From the NCBI RefSeq assembly GCF_019059575.1, contig NW_024881625.1, forward strand, positions 620,001-684,000: 64,000 nt of DNA, read 5' to 3'. The DNA is from Amphibalanus amphitrite. Lineage: Eukaryota > Arthropoda > Thecostraca > Balanomorpha > Balanidae. Shown piece after piece: positions 1 through 10,300 of the stretch (its first letter is position 1; each line of letters starts with the position of its first letter). The translations under genes were made by a program, and so were the position numbers. Under the pieces are notes generated by a model. That model saw only the letters and a program-made list of their open reading frames with translations, was not told the DNA's origin and did no database searches.

Positions 1-192
1 TCTGACCTACTTAAGCAAAAAATCAAAAGAATTTTGGGCTCTTAAGATCCGCCTTGTTGAGAGCTTTCGATTGCCGTTTTCCCCGTCTTTCTACGACCAT
101 CGGTTCGGAAGTTAGACAGGGGGGGGGGGGGCAGAATCTGCCCCCCCCCCCCAGCAGGGCGCGTATGGCTGAATAGCCCAGCGGGGCGCGGG
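1..192. mobile_element. Right end of a TTAA-inserting (piggyBac-like) non-autonomous element, left side outside window
   Basis: The sequence holds a G-run and C-run hairpin (about 119-152) followed by a terminus ending GGCGCGGG directly before TTAA at 193-196. The stretch before the hairpin (CTTTCGA... ACGACCAT.GGTTC) resembles the right part of the element at 30636-31846, so the two belong to related families. The left terminus is beyond the window. The assignment to piggyBac-like elements rests only on TTAA and the CCC-type terminus; no transposase is present. Confidence 0.6.
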
Positions 193-204
193 TTAAGAGA
201 AAAG

Positions 205-290
205 AACCGCTAAAGCAAGAATCGATTCACCGACCTTTCACTTACCAGACCGAGACTTTAACCACTCGGCTACGACGACACATGGAATTT
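205..290 (-). repeat. tRNA-Ser/Leu-like fragment (probable SINE head or tRNA pseudogene)
   Basis: Read on the minus strand, the segment begins GTCGTCGTAGCCGAGTGG, a good match to the A box and D arm of a serine or leucine tRNA. The T-arm region is only loosely B-box-like (GTGAATCGATTC). The two acceptor strands do not pair, so this is not a working tRNA gene. A tRNA-derived SINE or a decayed tRNA copy are both possible. Confidence 0.3.
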
Positions 291-296
291 TTAGCC

Positions 297-1000
297 ATAT
301 ACAATAGGGTACCCATTTTTCCCGATTTTGTAAATTTGTGGGTGGGGGTGGTTTTTCTCATTATTTGGCGGCTCCTGATTCCAATGATGTCAAAAATATT
401 GAAATCAAAGCTAGTTTAGGGGTCGAGAATTGAGATTGAAATTTGCGTATTTACCTAAAAATATGCTTATTTTACGCTGATAGTAAATCGCAACAAAGGC
501 AAACTTTTTGTTTCGAGAGTCGGGTATGAGGGGTCATTGAACGCTCCTTTTTCATCCAGGTCGATGTGCTCCATCACGTGGTTCCCGTTAAATGCTTTAC
601 TAGCGATCATTACAATGTCGATATTGTAACATTTGGTGAAAAGCGCTGGTATCTTTTGCTCCTGTTGCTGGTATCATTCTGATCAGCGTGCAATCATTTC
701 TGATATTTTCTTTCTTTATGAGCTGCATTATTGACCTTTGATGACCTGTGAGGTCAAACTAAAATGTGAAGTTTCAGTTGTCCTCAGTTCATGACAGGCT
801 CTTTGTGTCCATACAATTGAAGTTTGTGCAAATTAGTTCAGGCTACATCTGCCAGACCATGCTTCCGAATGTATTTCAAACCATGTAATTCAAAAACGAT
901 CAAACCATTTTGACCGTATGCTTCCACAAGAAGCGGTCAGGTATGCAAAAGGTCAGGTATGCAAAGCTTCATCTCTCTATCGCCGGCGTGTTCGGGGCTA
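297..1000. other. Unassigned intergenic sequence
   Basis: No reading frame of interest and no clear terminal repeats were seen. The stretch is AT-rich with scattered AGGTCA-type motifs near 740-760 and is probably decayed transposon sequence. An old TTAA-family right end (GGCCGGCGAGGG followed by TTTA at 1057-1060) closes the following 50 bases. Confidence 0.4.
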
Positions 1001-1076
1001 TCGCGAAAAAAAAAATATGGAGGGGCGGCACCCGACCCCCTATCGGCCGGCGAGGGTTTAGGCCCTCGGAGATCAG

Positions 1077-2052
1077 TAGGGTAGCCTGGGGCAAGACGCC
1101 CCAGATAATTTATTTTGCTACATAACTTTTGTCCTACATCACCTGGAAGGCCAAATTTGTGCTCAATGCGTTCTTTGGACATTTTACTTTAAATTCCACC
1201 CCTCAAATTCATTCACTTATGATCGGACTCCCAGCTATGAAGTGATTTGTGAAGCAACTGCAAATGGGGCATTTTGCCCCAACCCCAGGGCAAAACGCCC
1301 CACGGCCCGGGGCAAGAAGCCCCAGACTCTAGATTAAAGATTAAACATGGTAGTTGACCAAATCTTATATGAGAGGTCCGTTAGACCTTGGGAGGCACGG
1401 CACTGAAGTTAGCACCTTCCATCCTATCAGGTGTTCAGCTATGACACTATTGTATGAGCAGGTTTTTCACCTGCCTCATAAGGCCAAATAATAAATTATT
1501 GCCATGCAACTGTCAACCAAATACTTCCTTTGCCATCCGGTTGCTGAGAAAACTACACATAAATGCATAGAAACTTACTGTTTGCCAGCTACCGAACATT
1601 AGGAAGTAGGTAGTACGAACAACACATGAGGCAAAACGCCCCATGGGGCTTTTTGCCCCGCGACCTACTAGGGCGTTTTACCCCATCACGTAGTTCAGTC
1701 AGAAAACAACGCCTTGCACTCCAGCAAGACATAATTTAACACGAACCAACCCAGCATTATAAGCGTTAGATAATAGTTGTTCAAAATACATAAAAGTCGT
1801 TAACCTGATGTGGGCCATAAAAGAACGCCATGATGCATAACCTGACAACAAAACATAAAAATCACTCCAAAAACACATTTTTGGCTATATCTCCCTAAGG
1901 AGTCATCACAATTTCTTTCCAGTCTGGTCATATAATGATCATATAGTGCAAGTTTTATAGAAGAGAGATTATTTCCCCAGATCCTTGCCAGTTCCGAGAA
2001 ACATCGGTGAGGCGTTTTACCTCGGCGGGGCGACTTGCCCCGGTCTACCCTA
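1077..2052. mobile_element. TIR element rich in GGGGCAAAACGCCCC palindromes
   Basis: Imperfect terminal inverted repeats are visible. The left end starts TAGGGTAGCCTGGGGCAAG and the right end, reverse-complemented, starts TAGGGTAGACCGGGGCAAG; the match continues to about 26 positions with three mismatches. The trinucleotide CAG flanks both ends (1074-1076 and 2053-2055), a possible 3-bp target duplication. The interior repeats palindromes of the type GGGGCAAAACGCCCC near 1090, 1266, 1295, 1630, 1645, 1670 and 2010-2040. There is no coding capacity, so this is a non-autonomous DNA transposon of unassigned superfamily. Confidence 0.6.
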
Positions 2053-2055
2053 CAG

Positions 2056-2995
2056 GGCCTGCAAAGGGTAGTATGAGACCTTTAGATGCCGACTTGGGCC
2101 ATCAGAGGCTAATGTAGGTCCTTACAGGCCAGCATGGGCCCTCAGAGGTCAGTGTGGGACCCTAAAATGCCGGCATGGGCCGGTGTTGGACCCCAGAGGC
2201 CAGCAGAGGGCCCTCAAGCCTCAGAGGCCAGCATCGGGTCTTCAGAATCCAGTGCAAGGCCCTCCGAGGCTAATGCGGGTCCTTACAGGCCAGCATGGGC
2301 CCTTAGAGGTCAGTGTAGGGCCGTAACAGACCGGAATGGGCGGGACCCGGAACCTAGAGATCAGCGGAGGGCTCTCATAGGCCTAGGTGGGCCCTCAGAG
2401 GCCGATGCGGACCCTTAGAGACCGGCATCGGATCTTCAGAATCCAGTGCGGGGCCCTTAGAGGTCAATGTGGGACCCTAAAATACCGGCATGGACCGGTG
2501 TTGGACCCCAGAGACCAGCAGAAACCCTCAAAAACCAAGATGGGCCTCAGAAGCTGGCACCAGGTCTTCAGAATCCCGTGCAAGGCCCTCATAGGCTAAT
2601 GTGGGTCCTTACAGGCCAGCATGGGCCCTTAGAGGTCAGTGTGGGGCCCTAAAAGACCGGCGTTGGACCCCTAAGGCCAAGATGGACCCTCAGAGGCCGA
2701 TGCGGACCTTTAGAGGCCGGCATCGGGTCTTCAAAATTCAGTGCGGGACCCTCAGAGGCACCTAAAGGCTAGTCTTGGGACCCCAGAGACAGAAATGAGG
2801 CCACCAGAGGCCGGTGTGATGCCCTCAGACGCCGGCTGGGCCCTTGAGGCCGGTTTAGGGGCCCTCAAATGAGGTCAATGTGGGTTCTCAGCGGTCAATG
2901 TGGGTTCTCAGCGGTCAATGTGGGCGCTTGACCGCCACTGAAGGGCCCTGCGAGATCAGTGTAGGACCCTCAAAGACTGGTTTGGGAGCTGTTAA
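2056..2995. repeat. Degenerate GGCCC-rich minisatellite
   Basis: Imperfect units of roughly 25-40 bases recur, built from phrases such as GGGCCCTCAGAGGCCGG, ACCCTTAGAGG and CAGTGTGGG. Several short open frames cross it only because the repeat lacks stops in some phases; the predicted peptides are low complexity and I do not regard them as genes. The array begins just outside the palindrome-rich TIR element. Confidence 0.6.
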
Positions 2996-3353
2996 TAGCT
3001 AGCGTGGGATTCTTGAGCCTCGTGACAATCGAATAAAGGCGAAAGCCCCATACGCCCATGGGGGCCTATTGGTTGTTTGGGGGGGGGGGGGGGCAAATGA
3101 TATGATGGCCCTTGATTGGCCTTTGGAGGTCGAAGGGCATGGCCCTGACCCCCCCTCTGCGACCGCCACTGCACTGAAAGTGGAAGTGGGAGGGAAAGAT
3201 ACAGACATTGCTGGCCCCCAGCCGAGGCGGGGGCACGGTCACCCTGCCCCCAGCTAGCACGCCTTCGACGAACTATGCCTACCCCAAGCAGACCCGGTCA
3301 AGCGTTGGTCGTTTGTACACGCATTCCCCTGCACCGTGCTAGCATTGTCTTAA

Positions 3354-4351
3354 CCCGCGCACCGACGGGGGTCTGCGCCAACTTCGCACCGACGGGGGGG
3401 GGGGCGGATGACCGCCCCCCTGAGATCTCGAGAACGAAGCAAGATAGCGACAAGCGGCTAACGGCATCGGATACGCACGGTCAAGATCTACAATTTTTAC
3501 ACAGGTCATTTTCAGGTCAGGTCAAAGATGACGTCACAGGGGTCGAAAAAGTCAAAATGACGGCGCTAGATATGGAGTGTTTTTTCTCGAATAACTTTCG
3601 AATTAGTCAAGATAGGAACAAACTAAGGGCATCATCGTGATCCTCTCGTCAATCCGCATCGAATGATATATATGTTGACCTCGAAAGGTCAAGGTCAAAG
3701 GTTGACCTCAGGTCACGTGACCTCGAGGTCATCATGCATATCATTCGATGCGTCGTAACGAGCTGAACACAATGAGACCATCCGCGCGGCTGCATCTTGT
3801 TCCTGTACGGAGTTATTGGCCAAAAACCTTTGGTGACCTTTGATGACGTCACATGACCTCACAGCTGCCCAACAGCAAAACAGACCTCAAGGTAGTGAAG
3901 GTTGATCGTATATGAAGTCATGTATGGTATATGAAGCCATTCCGACCCGTTTTAGTGGTAAAAATAGGGAGTTGATTTTTCCCCCATTGACTTATAATGG
4001 GGAGGTCGCGAAATTGACCTGACCTTAGGTCACCGATATCAAAATTCCGAGATAAACAAATTGTAGCTACTAATGCCCTAATCACATCCTGCGACTTTCA
4101 AAGGCCTCCGACATCTACTGTAGCTCTGGCACGGTGACAAAGTTGCAAAAAAAGTGACTTGAGGTTGGGTCATTCAAAGTGACCTGGTGACCTGACCTTA
4201 AAAGGTAGGAGGTTCAAACTTGCACACAATGTGTAAAATTGATGAGGGAATAGTCGTACTAAATTTTGCGGCGCTACGCGCCGCGGTTTTCCCGCTATTC
4301 GCGAAAAACCTCAGGGGGGCGGATATCCGCCCCCCCCCGTCGGTGCGTGGG
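3354..4351. mobile_element. TTAA element, family B (CCCGCGCACCGACGGG termini), copy 1
   Basis: The element is bounded by TTAA at 3350-3353 and 4352-4355. Its ends are CCCGCGCACCGACGGGGG and, reverse-complemented, CCCACGCACCGACGGGGG (17 of 18 match). Each end is followed by a G-run/C-run hairpin. The 998-bp interior has no coding frame and carries many AGGTCA/TGACCT motifs, including the inverted pair AGGTCACGTGACCT at 3710-3723. A second, nearly full-length copy lies at 29015-30011. TTAA target and CCC-type ends fit piggyBac-like non-autonomous elements. Confidence 0.85.
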
Positions 4352-4547
4352 TTAAGGTTTAGCTACACTATGCGGGATCCTACGTCCGTGATCTGCGAGT
4401 TTGCGGGTTTTGCAGAAAATCGGTACGCAGGTCAAGTTCAGCTGATAGGAAATACACAGGCTCGGCTACAGTGGGGTCACGCAGATTCAGTCAAGGAAAT
4501 CCCGGACGTTCAGTGCGGAAATGCCGGATAGTCAGGACGGTCAGGAT

Positions 4548-4809
4548 TAGAGATGTCAATCGGATACCAACTTTTTGGTATACCGATACCAAACCGATAC
4601 CAGCTTGGTATTTGGTATTTCAATCGTAATGTGTTTGGTATTTTGTTGGTATCATAAACCCTCACTAATGTATAAGAGGCTAAGAAATCGGTAAAAAGTT
4701 AATATTTCCCTCATTTTCCCAAGTTGGTTTGGTTTTGGTATTTTCCCGTGGTTTTGGTTGGTAGTTGGTTTGGTATCGGTATTTCAATTTTCCGTAATTG
4801 ACATCACTA
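4548..4809. mobile_element. hAT-type non-autonomous element with perfect 8-bp target duplication
   Basis: The 8-bp sequence GTCAGGAT occurs immediately outside both ends (4540-4547 and 4810-4817). The termini are TAGAGATGTCAAT and, inverted, TAGTGATGTCAAT. The 262-bp body consists mostly of GGTATC/GATACC and GGTATTT motifs in both orientations. An 8-bp duplication with TAG-type ends is typical of hAT elements; no transposase frame is present. Confidence 0.85.
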
Positions 4810-5028
4810 GTCAGGATGTTCCGTACCGATATAAAGTTCAGAGCTACGAACTTTTTTGCAGAATCTGCGTGATTGCGTGATATGAGACAGTTGTTGGCGC
4901 AATTCGTGGCGCACCGTATGAATCCAAGTGACGTAACTGATAATTGTTTTTCAATTTTCATGTGTTTTTGATGTTTTATTACCCAATTAACTTATGATTA
5001 ATAAAATAGTATGAAAAAGCAAACTTAA

Positions 5029-5942
5029 CCCTCGCCCGCACATGGGGGGGGGGTGGTTGCCACCCCCCCCCCCCCCAGGTAGTCTTTCTGCTCTGCACTC
5101 AACATTTTTAGAGCTAGAAGGCTGATTTTTCGCATAGCTGCTCCTCTATCCTTTCTTAATGTCCACTGAAAATTTCAAGTTTCTGTGATTTTTGGTTTCG
5201 GAGATATGACCTTGTTTTTCAGGTCATGTCATGACCCAAATGGCCAATTCTCAACATCCTGCGCTGGCTATGGGCCTTGTGAGCTTTTGACACCTTGATT
5301 TCGGCTTTTTTGCCAGTCTTTCCTCCCAACTATCATGGAACATGTTGGTCGACGATGTACAGATGTCAAGGTCAAGGTCAAGGTCAACCTAGGTCATCTA
5401 AGTTAATTGCGTTTTAGGTAAGCGGAAATTACTTTTTGTGAAGTTTTTTGACTGCATTTTTGGTAAAAGCTTCTCAGATCATGATTTCATGTAATATGGA
5501 CACAAAAACAATCGGTGCACACATCAGTATACACACAGACACACACAGACATACAAACACATATAATTGACCTTGACCTAACTTGACCTGACATGACCTC
5601 AGCAGCAAAAATCTGGTCGGGTAGTGTGACAAAGAGGTTCTAGCTGGCTTGGCACCAGAAAACAGCATCGTCATCGGTATATGGTAAGCAGCGCACTTGA
5701 TATCCAACGGTGACCCAAAATAGCAACATTTTTTAGTTTGACCTGACCTGGAAGGTCAATGACTGACCTGAGAAGGTAAAACTGGGTATCATTGGATTCG
5801 CCTCTTCCCAAAGAATCTTTTTGGTCTCTACCGCTAAGCTCTATCTCCAACAGGAACGAAATGGCGTGGGGGGGGGGGGGTGGCAACGCCCCCCCCCCCC
5901 ATGTGCGTTCTAGGATGGGAAAATGGCATGTGCGGGCGAGGG
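5029..5942. mobile_element. TTAA element, family A (CCCTCGCCCGCACATG termini), copy 1
   Basis: TTAA flanks both ends (5025-5028 and 5943-5946), with a perfect 16-bp inverted repeat CCCTCGCCCGCACATG. G-run/C-run hairpins lie inside both ends (5045-5077 and 5867-5900). The 914-bp body is non-coding, with a CA-rich stretch near 5520-5560 and several AGGTCA half-sites such as the everted pair TGACCTGGAAGGTCA near 5745. Copies lie inverted at 31954-32835 and as a fold-back at 56220-57610. Its right TTAA is also the left TTAA of the next element. Confidence 0.9.
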
Positions 5943-5946
5943 TTAA

Positions 5947-6450
5947 AGGGACTATCCCACCTTTAACATGGGGTTTGAGTTGAGATAGCCAAGTTTGCGG
6001 CGAGGTTCAGAAACCACTATCTATCTAGGTTGCAACCCCCGCGGCCTCTTGGTGTTGAAGAAATTCGTTCCCTTCATTTGAAAATAGGCCTTGCACAAGG
6101 CCTTATCTTCAACATGGAGCGACCGTTAGTGTGACGTCACCTCGTTCAGTCATTCTGATTTAAATGGGTTTGTTCGTTGAAAAATCGCTTAAAACTTGGT
6201 CTGAACTTTGTTGTGGTGGCTGGTGCCTACAGAGTAAAAAGAATCAGCTTTATGACAGTAATGTGGCCTGGGGAAGGAGGTAATTTTGGGCTGTGACGTC
6301 ACATATTTGAATGTTTGTGTTTGGAATATGGGAAGCCTAAGATGTTTAATGAAAAATGAATGCCAGAACCGTGTTCCTGGTCATCCAATCTATAAAGTCG
6401 GGCACAATTTAACTGGTTTTAACAACATTTTAGAAGGTGGGATAGGCCCT
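5947..6450. mobile_element. TTAA-flanked MITE with AGGGACTATCCCACC ends, copy 1
   Basis: The termini are AGGGACTATCCCACCTT and, inverted, AGGGCCTATCCCACCTT, flanked by TTAA at 5943-5946 and 6451-6454. A nearly identical copy sits at 28031-28526. The body contains TGACGTCA-type motifs and no coding frame. TTAA duplication with AGGG ends could mean Kolobok or a divergent piggyBac-like group; I cannot choose without a transposase. Confidence 0.85.
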
Positions 6451-6454
6451 TTAA

Positions 6455-7480
6455 TAAGCGTTTGTTGCGAAAACATTTATTAGTTGTTATTAGTACGTCA
6501 GCATACAATAATTCACGGAAATTCTGGAAAATCGCAGAAACCGATGTCAAGGAAGTCTCGCAATCACGGATCTGCAGATCACGCACGTAATTTCCTGGAC
6601 GGTCACGCATAGTGTAGCTCAGCCTTTATACCTTTTCAGTGCTCGCTGTCCCGCGCCTCGTATTCAACAAAATGCTGTCACCAGGACCCACAGTCTTGTC
6701 TCTGATATGGTTTTCTTCATTGAGTGAAGGAAATTACGGTCAATACCGCTGTAGAAACAAAAGAGAATCTTCATTAAAGGGCAAGCTGAATAGTTGTCAA
6801 GTTACCGGGTGGTAGGTACCGTAGGTACAGACAGATACTTAAGTCAGCAAAAAGTGGGGGGGGGGGCAGTTAACATTGCTGCCGCCCCACCTCCGAAAGT
6901 GGGGGGGCATGGCTCCCCCGGCCCCCCTGTTCCTACGCCTACGTCTATGATAAAAACTTTCAGGTACAACTCACAATCAACCAACAAACATTTTGGCTAT
7001 CTCAGATTTTCTATTTTTGAAAATTTTGATCACGAGATCTCGACCTTTTTTGGCTGTACCTTTTGATCTAATAAAGATAGAAACGAGGAAAAGGCACCAT
7101 TGTGTTTGCTTTGGCCTAGCGCCGGTTCGCTTTGAATTTCGTTAAAGTTTGGATTTCCTTCGCAAAACAAATACATCTCAAATTACAGCATATCTGCATT
7201 TAATTTTTTTTTCGAGAAAACTCTGCTGACAGGATGTGCCCAGTGACAGAATCTGCCCTTCATGATCACTTTCGAAAACCGTATGATCTTTTTTTGTAGT
7301 GACTCGATATCGAGAGTAACGCGGCTTACTTGCGTACAGGTTCATCTGTAATTAGTTTGCGAGTATGAAAATATATATCAAGAAAATGTTACCAAATTTT
7401 TCAGCTTCATACTCTTGAGTCATGTTTCAAAGTAATTTGTCACGGTGTGAAAAGGGAATTACAAAATGCTTCCGGTTCTC
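6455..7480. other. Unassigned sequence with one G/C-rich hairpin
   Basis: No gene was seen. A G-run and C-run rich block at about 6853-6930 looks like the end of another DNA transposon, but no matching partner was found. The rest is AT-rich. Confidence 0.35.
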
Positions 7481-7483
7481 TGA

Positions 7484-7981
7484 TTGTTCCCAGGCCCGCG
7501 GACAAATCAGCCAGCGAGTGTACTTGGCTGCTCAACTCTTCTCGGACAGAGTCGCAACATTTCTACGCCTCTTCCTACCACACTACAGCGTGGAGGCCCG
7601 AGCGCGATCAGCGTCGTAGACAAGCTGTTCGACATACTGAACAGTAACTCAGCATACGCTGTGAAAGCTGAGCGCCGAGCACTTGGTGTCGATCCGGACA
7701 CCGAGACACTGCAGAAGAAGGCGCTTGAAGAAGGCGCTCAACTGATCCGGGGTGCGGTGAATGTGGGACCAACGCCATCGTCTCGCAAGCGACGCCGGGT
7801 GGAGGTAGGACGCAAGCTTCCTTTCCAGGAAGGGTTCCTGCGCAACATACAGTCGGTGAGCGGAGTTCTGGACGATGCACACAAGTTCGGTCTCACATAC
7901 ATGATGACGTCTCACCTGAATCAGGATCTGGTCGAGGACCTGTTTTCACAGATCCGGGCTATGTGTGGTGCAAGGCTATAG
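7484..7981 (+). pseudogene. C-terminal fragment of a P-element/THAP9-like transposase
   Basis: The 165-residue frame ends with a block (LTYMMTSHLNQDLVEDLF, then SQIRAMCG) that matches the conserved C-terminal region of P-element and THAP9-family transposases, where a TYKLSQDHIE-like motif leads into FS.IR. Upstream it has SVVDKLFDILNS, also consistent with this family, then a basic RKRRR patch. The THAP zinc finger and most of the RNase-H-like catalytic core are absent, so this is a fragment of a plain DNA transposon or of a domesticated relative. A strong donor-like CAGGTAAGG follows the stop at about 7988. The upstream start is arbitrary. The family call comes from motif recognition, not a search. 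Confidence 0.6.
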
Positions 7982-8739
7982 AACTCCAGGTAAGGACACC
8001 AGCCGTTTGACCTTGAACGCCGCCGGCCGGCCGATGACGTCATTGGAGGCAAGCCGGCTCGGCGGACGCATCGAGCGAGCGTATAACGGAGGAGCGTTGG
8101 ACGTTGCGGGAGCCGGGGAGAGATTTTGTTTGCATACCACCATTGTTATGTTGATTGATCTAGACTGCATTCTTATAAAGCTCGACGCATCTTAGGCCTG
8201 GATGGTGCGTACATTCGTAGAACGGTCCGACGTCCGTGGTCGAAGCTGTCTACTCTACATGTACCAAAAGACGCTAAGACCGGTGCAATAACGGCGACCC
8301 GATCCCGTCCCTGGCGATTCTAGGACTCGTTAGGACCCAGGCCGAGTCTGACCCGTCTATTTTTAGGGAAGCGGGGTGGATGAATTGACAACCGAGTACC
8401 GATGGTTAGAATTGATCCCGTCGTCGAGCGATGGTTGATTGACAGACAACACATGTTGTAGTGGGCGGATAAGCATCAGGGATAATGCCTGAACGTAGGC
8501 AAGCATAATTGGTCAGCCATATTGTTTAGGAATATAAAATCGTAACGGAGGTCATTGAGGATATGATCTCTACATTACGAGGATTCACCACCAGTGAAAA
8601 TTACTACTGTTAAACCCTCGGTCCCGGGCAACTCCGGGGAGCTGCAGTATCCGGCGGCCACCTCGTCGACTCGCAGGTCCTGTGGGCTTCCGTGATGCTT
8701 CAGTGCTTCACCCAGAGGCACGGGTAGAGCAGTAGGATC

Positions 8740-9390
8740 ATATGTGGGGTGAGGTGTCTGTACGCCTCTTCATTGTAGGTACGACGCATACAGCGCCCAG
8801 TCCCGTCGAAGCTCGATAATCGACCGTGACATGATATTCTTAATTGGCGGATCCAAGAAGCGGTCTTGAACACATCGGGGGGCATATACCCTAAAAAAGG
8901 TTTCTGTGCATTAAAAAAAACATCGGATTTCGATTACTTGCGCACTACTGTGCAGTTCGATCAATACACTTTTCCTCATAAAAGTTGTGAAGTTTTCGTT
9001 TTATTCTTGAAAAACGATTTCGGACGCTGCCCCGGATGTGGGCCTGTGGGGGATAACATTTGTCCCAAATGCCTTCCCTTGCATCCGCCAGCGGGTTGCC
9101 CCGCCCTGAGCTTAACTAAAAACGTCTTAAAATCCCACCAGAGAGCCGAATCCGATAACTCATCTCTGTCTCCCGTCTAAATTACTTCGCACCGTACGGC
9201 GCCCAGCCCCGTCGGAGCACTGAACCGACCGTGATATTTTTGGTTTTCCCCCATCCCCAGCTCCATTAGAAACGTTATCTCTCCCCATCCAATTGCTCAT
9301 GATGTCATTTCAAATTCAATACCTACCTCATCTCTGTCTGCCCGCCCATTCATTGCACACCTTACGGCGCCCGGCCCCGCCAGAAGGATC
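8740..9390. repeat. Three diverged copies of a ~60-bp GC-rich motif
   Basis: Copies at about 8742-8832, 9157-9235 and 9326-9387 share a TCTGTCT...CGCC stretch followed by ACGGCGCCCAGCCCCGTCG. The second and third are about 169 bases apart. An open frame at 8866-9180 contains a CPGC...CPKC pair, but it overlaps the repeat and has no family resemblance, so I do not call it a gene. Confidence 0.45.
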
Positions 9391-9597
9391 CTGGATCCTA
9401 GCGCGCTGAGTGGTTGCCTCCAGCCGCGTCATCGCGAGGCCCCGCGGGGCCCGCAAATGAATACATTGCGTGAATAGCCGTGTCGCCCCCTGGTGTGGTG
9501 CTAACAATCACCCCACAGCAGTAGACGCACAAACAAGACTTCGCATGCCTCTAATCGCCTCGCATCCGGTGATGGCTGCTGACCGGTCGCCCTCGGT

Positions 9598-9660
9598 TCA
9601 ATAAGATTATTAAGATTATTAAGATTAATAACAATAAGATCAGTTAATAAAAATATTCGA
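9598..9660. repeat. ATTAAG microsatellite
   Basis: Tandem copies of the hexamer TTAAGA/ATTAAG run from about 9600 and decay into A/T-rich sequence. It may be the tail of an old retroposon, but no body is recognisable. Confidence 0.6.
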
Positions 9661-9989
9661 ACCGAAATTAGCCTCTGTTTTGTCTGACCATGATTACGTG
9701 TAAGACACCGGTCCAACCTGGTTCGGCTCCTCCTTTTTTAATATAAATTTGGCCCGAACCTTTTGAATGAAAGGAATCACAAGGACCAAGTCCCCGCTAA
9801 GCTTAGCTTGTTGCGTTGACCTCGCTCTCTACTCTCCGATCAAGCAATTCCTGGTTTATGGCAGACTTAGTCCAACTTTTAACGTGCGCACATAGCCGCG
9901 CACGGCCGGTCCCCTTACTGACTTCGCCTGTCAGCGGCCTGCCACCAACCACAATCATCATACCCGTCAGGAGGCTCAAAAACGTCAAG

Positions 9990-10092
9990 CACACGTCGCG
10001 TTTCGAACCCGGACTGTTGCAACCGGGACGTGCGCTCTGACCACATGGCACATGGAGTCCAACGCTCTACCGACCGAGCTACCGGGACGGAC
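9990..10092 (-). repeat. tRNA-derived SINE head with clear A and B boxes
   Basis: On the minus strand the sequence CCGGTAGCTCGGTCGG then TAGAGCG is a strong pol III A box and D arm, and GTCCGGGTTCGAAAC is a good B box. The spacing between boxes is longer than in a normal tRNA and the stems do not all pair, so it is a tRNA-derived SINE rather than a tRNA gene. Downstream (9900-9985) sequence would be the SINE body. Confidence 0.5.
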
Positions 10093-10139
10093 ATTTGCCT
10101 TGGGGTTTCGCCTCGTGACATTGGCAGACGTCAGACACT

Positions 10140-10300
10140 TTGGTCGAACTTAAACCGAAACACTGAGCAAGCTGCGCAAGGCGATATGTGCTCGTAGCGT
10201 TGAGGTTGGGTAACCTGTGAGACCTGTGAGCTGAATGCGATGTCGTGAGTTCGAGCCCCACTCCCGGGTCTGGTTTTACCTAGATAGACACGAACCAAAA
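10140..10300 (+). repeat. Second tRNA-like (SINE-type) fragment
   Basis: GTGAGTTCGAGCCCCA near 10245 is a recognisable B box; the upstream A box is poor. It lies next to the minus-strand SINE head, so the two may form one composite or two adjacent insertions. Confidence 0.35.

Noticed and set aside
205-290. Functional tRNA-Ser gene on the minus strand
   Set aside because: Acceptor stem does not pair and the B box is poor; kept only as a tRNA-like repeat.
2134-2652. Plus-strand frames rich in Gly, Pro and Arg
   Set aside because: Low-complexity translation of the GGCCC-rich array; units change length and frame.
8866-9180. Frame with CPGC...CPKC, zinc-ribbon-like
   Set aside because: Overlaps a repeated motif, no second supporting feature, and no family resemblance beyond four cysteines.
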